A DNA stretch of 8,341 nt from Ignavibacteriales bacterium (lineage in GTDB: Bacteria > Bacteroidota > Ignavibacteria > T3Sed10-11), in contig PWJF01000541.1 in the NCBI GenBank assembly GCA_003560935.1, positions 1 through 8,341 of the forward strand, given 5' to 3'. A program made the position numbers and the translations under genes. Below are positions 6,693 through 8,341 of the stretch, piece by piece. The number at the start of each line of letters is the position of its first letter. The first letter of the stretch is position 1. The notes beneath the pieces were generated by a model. That model did no database searches. It was not told the origin of the DNA and saw only the letters and a list, made by a program, of their open reading frames with translations.

Positions 6693-8341
6693 TTAATTAC
6701 GTGATATCTGTAAAATTAATAAATAAATCGTAGCCGCAGCGGTGGAGATCTGTAATGCATCGCGCACTATACTATAATAATAACTGAATCTCCGGTCGGG
6801 ACGGCGCGGTACGAATATCGCATCGCCCGGTTCAAGCGTGGTCTCTCCCGGGTTCACCCACTCCCTCGTTCCCGCTTTGATGACCATGATTTTCCGGTCG
6901 CGTGACACTTCCGACGTACCGCCCGAACGAGCTATATAATAATCGATATCCATACCATCCATGTACGTTACATGGCCGGGATTAACAACCTGACCGAAAA
7001 CAAAAACCGTATTCAGTTTAGACGGTACAATGATAACGTCTCCGTCGCGTAATGTTATATCGGCCGATGGATCGTTATTTCTAAATAGATTATTAAAATC
7101 GACCGCAACTGTATTTTGAAGTACCTGCATCTCTGCGTTAAATCGCGCTGTTTCATCAGGATCCATGGGACTCAGCCGGCGTAAACGATTTGGATCAATA
7201 GCGGTCACTTCCGTCATCCGGTCTCCATTCTGCGGGTTTTTACGCAGGACAATAGCCTCACTCAATGCGGCATTCTCGGTAAATCCGCCCGCCCACCCGA
7301 TCACTTCCGACAATTTTGTGTTCTCACGTGTGATTGAAAAGCTGCCGTTATACGTTACTTCCCCGTGTACATGAACCGTATGTTCACGGCGCACGCCTTG
7401 TTTTTTCCGGACGAAGATTCTGTCATTCCGTTTAAGCGGGAATACATTTTCACCCGCCAATATTGTTTCACCGTGGACGGCGAGATATTCGATATCCGAA
7501 CCATCCTCGGTAAAGCGTGCGACCTGTATGGAATCCTTCACGGCGTTTTTGGTAAACCCTTGAGCAAATTTCAGGATCAGATTTAAGTCATCACCCTCAC
7601 GATACTCATACCGTCCCGGTAAGCGGACACCGCCGTAAATGCTGACACTATTTGATTCAACATCTTCGGGAGGAACTACAATAACGTCACCGTCATGCAA
7701 ACGTGGGTTATAGGTATTGTCACCCATTACCATATAGCGGAAGAGATCCACCTCAATTGTTTCGCCGTTTGCACGGTGAAGTTCGATATTCCTCAATGAT
7801 GAATAAAACTTCGAACTTACAGCGGGAGAACCGCCACGAATATCCAGCTCTTCGCCGTCGTAAATCCCCGCCAAAAATACCGCATTGCTTGCCCGGTGGA
7901 CCGCCGAGACCGGATGATTCCCCGGTCTCTTAACAAGTCCCGATACATGAACCGTAAATGAGCGGGGAGATAATAGTGAAATACTGATTTCCGCTGCGAT
8001 ATATTTTTGCTGTATAGTTTGATGAATGCGATCTTTTGCTTCTGTCAATGTTAATCCCGATACATCGACACTTCCCACCATTGGGATCGAAACTTTCCCC
8101 TCAGGTGAGATGATCACATTACCCGAAATGGGTATTTCGCTGACGACATCGACGGTTATAAGATCCATGGGACCGACAACATACTCATCCGGATCAATAT
8201 ATCCGTCGAGAATGGTCTCGTAATGGAGTAGTTCAATGAGACCTGCCCGCTCCATCATTTGAACAGCCCGCCTGTCGTCATCCTGTCGGCTCCCTTGCAG
8301 AAATCGGGATACATCTGTACCCTGTGCGTTTGTATTATTGG
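6693..8341 (-). CDS. Outer-membrane polysaccharide export protein with Poly_export and four SLBB-like domains (5' end beyond window)
   Basis: An ATG occurs at 8258, but the frame is open for a further 27 codons to the window edge. No signal peptide is seen, so the true start is outside; residue numbers here count from Met 8258. YVVGPMDLITVDVV (26-39) opens a Poly_export (Wza-like) domain to about 95. Four SLBB-like repeats follow at about 101-197, 204-285, 294-412 and 417-485. Each begins with a beta strand and a V.G.V..PG-like turn, and most end in a DGDVI.VP or GDAIFVP element. A basic stretch (PRRPDRR, 484-490) precedes a hydrophobic C-terminal segment at about 501-517. OPX proteins form the periplasmic/outer-membrane channel for capsule or exopolysaccharide and work with the co-polymerase encoded next. 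The protein is longer than Wza (about 380 residues) because of the additional SLBB units. The gene is followed after 53 bp by the Wzz-type gene. Confidence 0.9.
   Translation of the reverse strand, partial: NNTNAQGTDVSRFLQGSRQDDDRRAVQMMERAGLIELLHYETILDGYIDPDEYVVGPMDLITVDVVSEIPISGNVIISPEGKVSIPMVGSVDVSGLTLTEAKDRIHQTIQQKYIAAEISISLLSPRSFTVHVSGLVKRPGNHPVSAVHRASNAVFLAGIYDGEELDIRGGSPAVSSKFYSSLRNIELHRANGETIEVDLFRYMVMGDNTYNPRLHDGDVIVVPPEDVESNSVSIYGGVRLPGRYEYREGDDLNLILKFAQGFTKNAVKDSIQVARFTEDGSDIEYLAVHGETILAGENVFPLKRNDRIFVRKKQGVRREHTVHVHGEVTYNGSFSITRENTKLSEVIGWAGGFTENAALSEAIVLRKNPQNGDRMTEVTAIDPNRLRRLSPMDPDETARFNAEMQVLQNTVAVDFNNLFRNNDPSADITLRDGDVIIVPSKLNTVFVFGQVVNPGHVTYMDGMDIDYYIARSGGTSEVSRDRKIMVIKAGTREWVNPGETTLEPGDAIFVPRRPDRRFSYYYSIVRDALQISTAAATIYLLILQISRN

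Noticed and set aside
7165..8223. Several plus-strand frames of 65-76 codons
   Set aside because: All are antisense to the SLBB export gene, which is strongly supported.

Overview
The window is a compact, single-strand block of surface-polysaccharide genes from what looks like a Gram-negative (diderm) bacterium. Every convincing gene is on the minus strand, so transcription runs from high to low coordinates. The presence of an outer-membrane export protein together with a periplasmic chain-length regulator implies two membranes. Base composition is AT-leaning and uneven. The multi-SLBB architecture of the export protein recalls lineages of the FCB group, but this is only an impression and no marker gene fixes the taxonomy.

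In transcription order: (1) an export protein with one Poly_export domain and four SLBB-like repeats (8341-6693, its N-terminus is beyond the right edge); (2) a Wzz/GNVR-type chain-length co-polymerase without a kinase domain (6639-5482); (3) a Wzy/O-antigen-ligase family integral membrane protein (5476-4052); (4) a class I SAM-dependent methyltransferase-like protein starting with GTG (3996-3289); (5) a Wzx-type flippase starting with GTG (3166-1769); (6) a large glycosyltransferase, open for 590 codons from 1772 to the left edge with no stop, which joins a GT2 domain to a GT4-like domain.

Together these are the core of a Wzx/Wzy-dependent pathway. Glycosyltransferases build a lipid-linked repeat unit on the cytoplasmic face, the flippase turns it over, the Wzy-type enzyme polymerises it, the Wzz-type protein sets chain length, and the SLBB protein exports the chain. 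The methyltransferase may modify a sugar or the chain end. The initiating sugar-phosphate transferase, a tyrosine kinase and other glycosyltransferases are not seen and may lie outside the window.

Gene spacing is tight: 53 bp, 5 bp, 55 bp, 122 bp and a 4-bp ATGA overlap. I see no internal promoter or convincing terminator, which suggests one operon. The only stretch not explained by a large gene is 3167-3288. It holds a near-perfect 10-bp-arm inverted repeat on the methyltransferase stop codon and a chain of two tiny overlapping reading frames that ends exactly on the GTG start of the flippase. I see no RNA gene, mobile element, CRISPR array or phage feature. Nothing here is clearly a new system. 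The best candidates for a second look are the GT2-GT4 fusion and the 3163-3297 junction.
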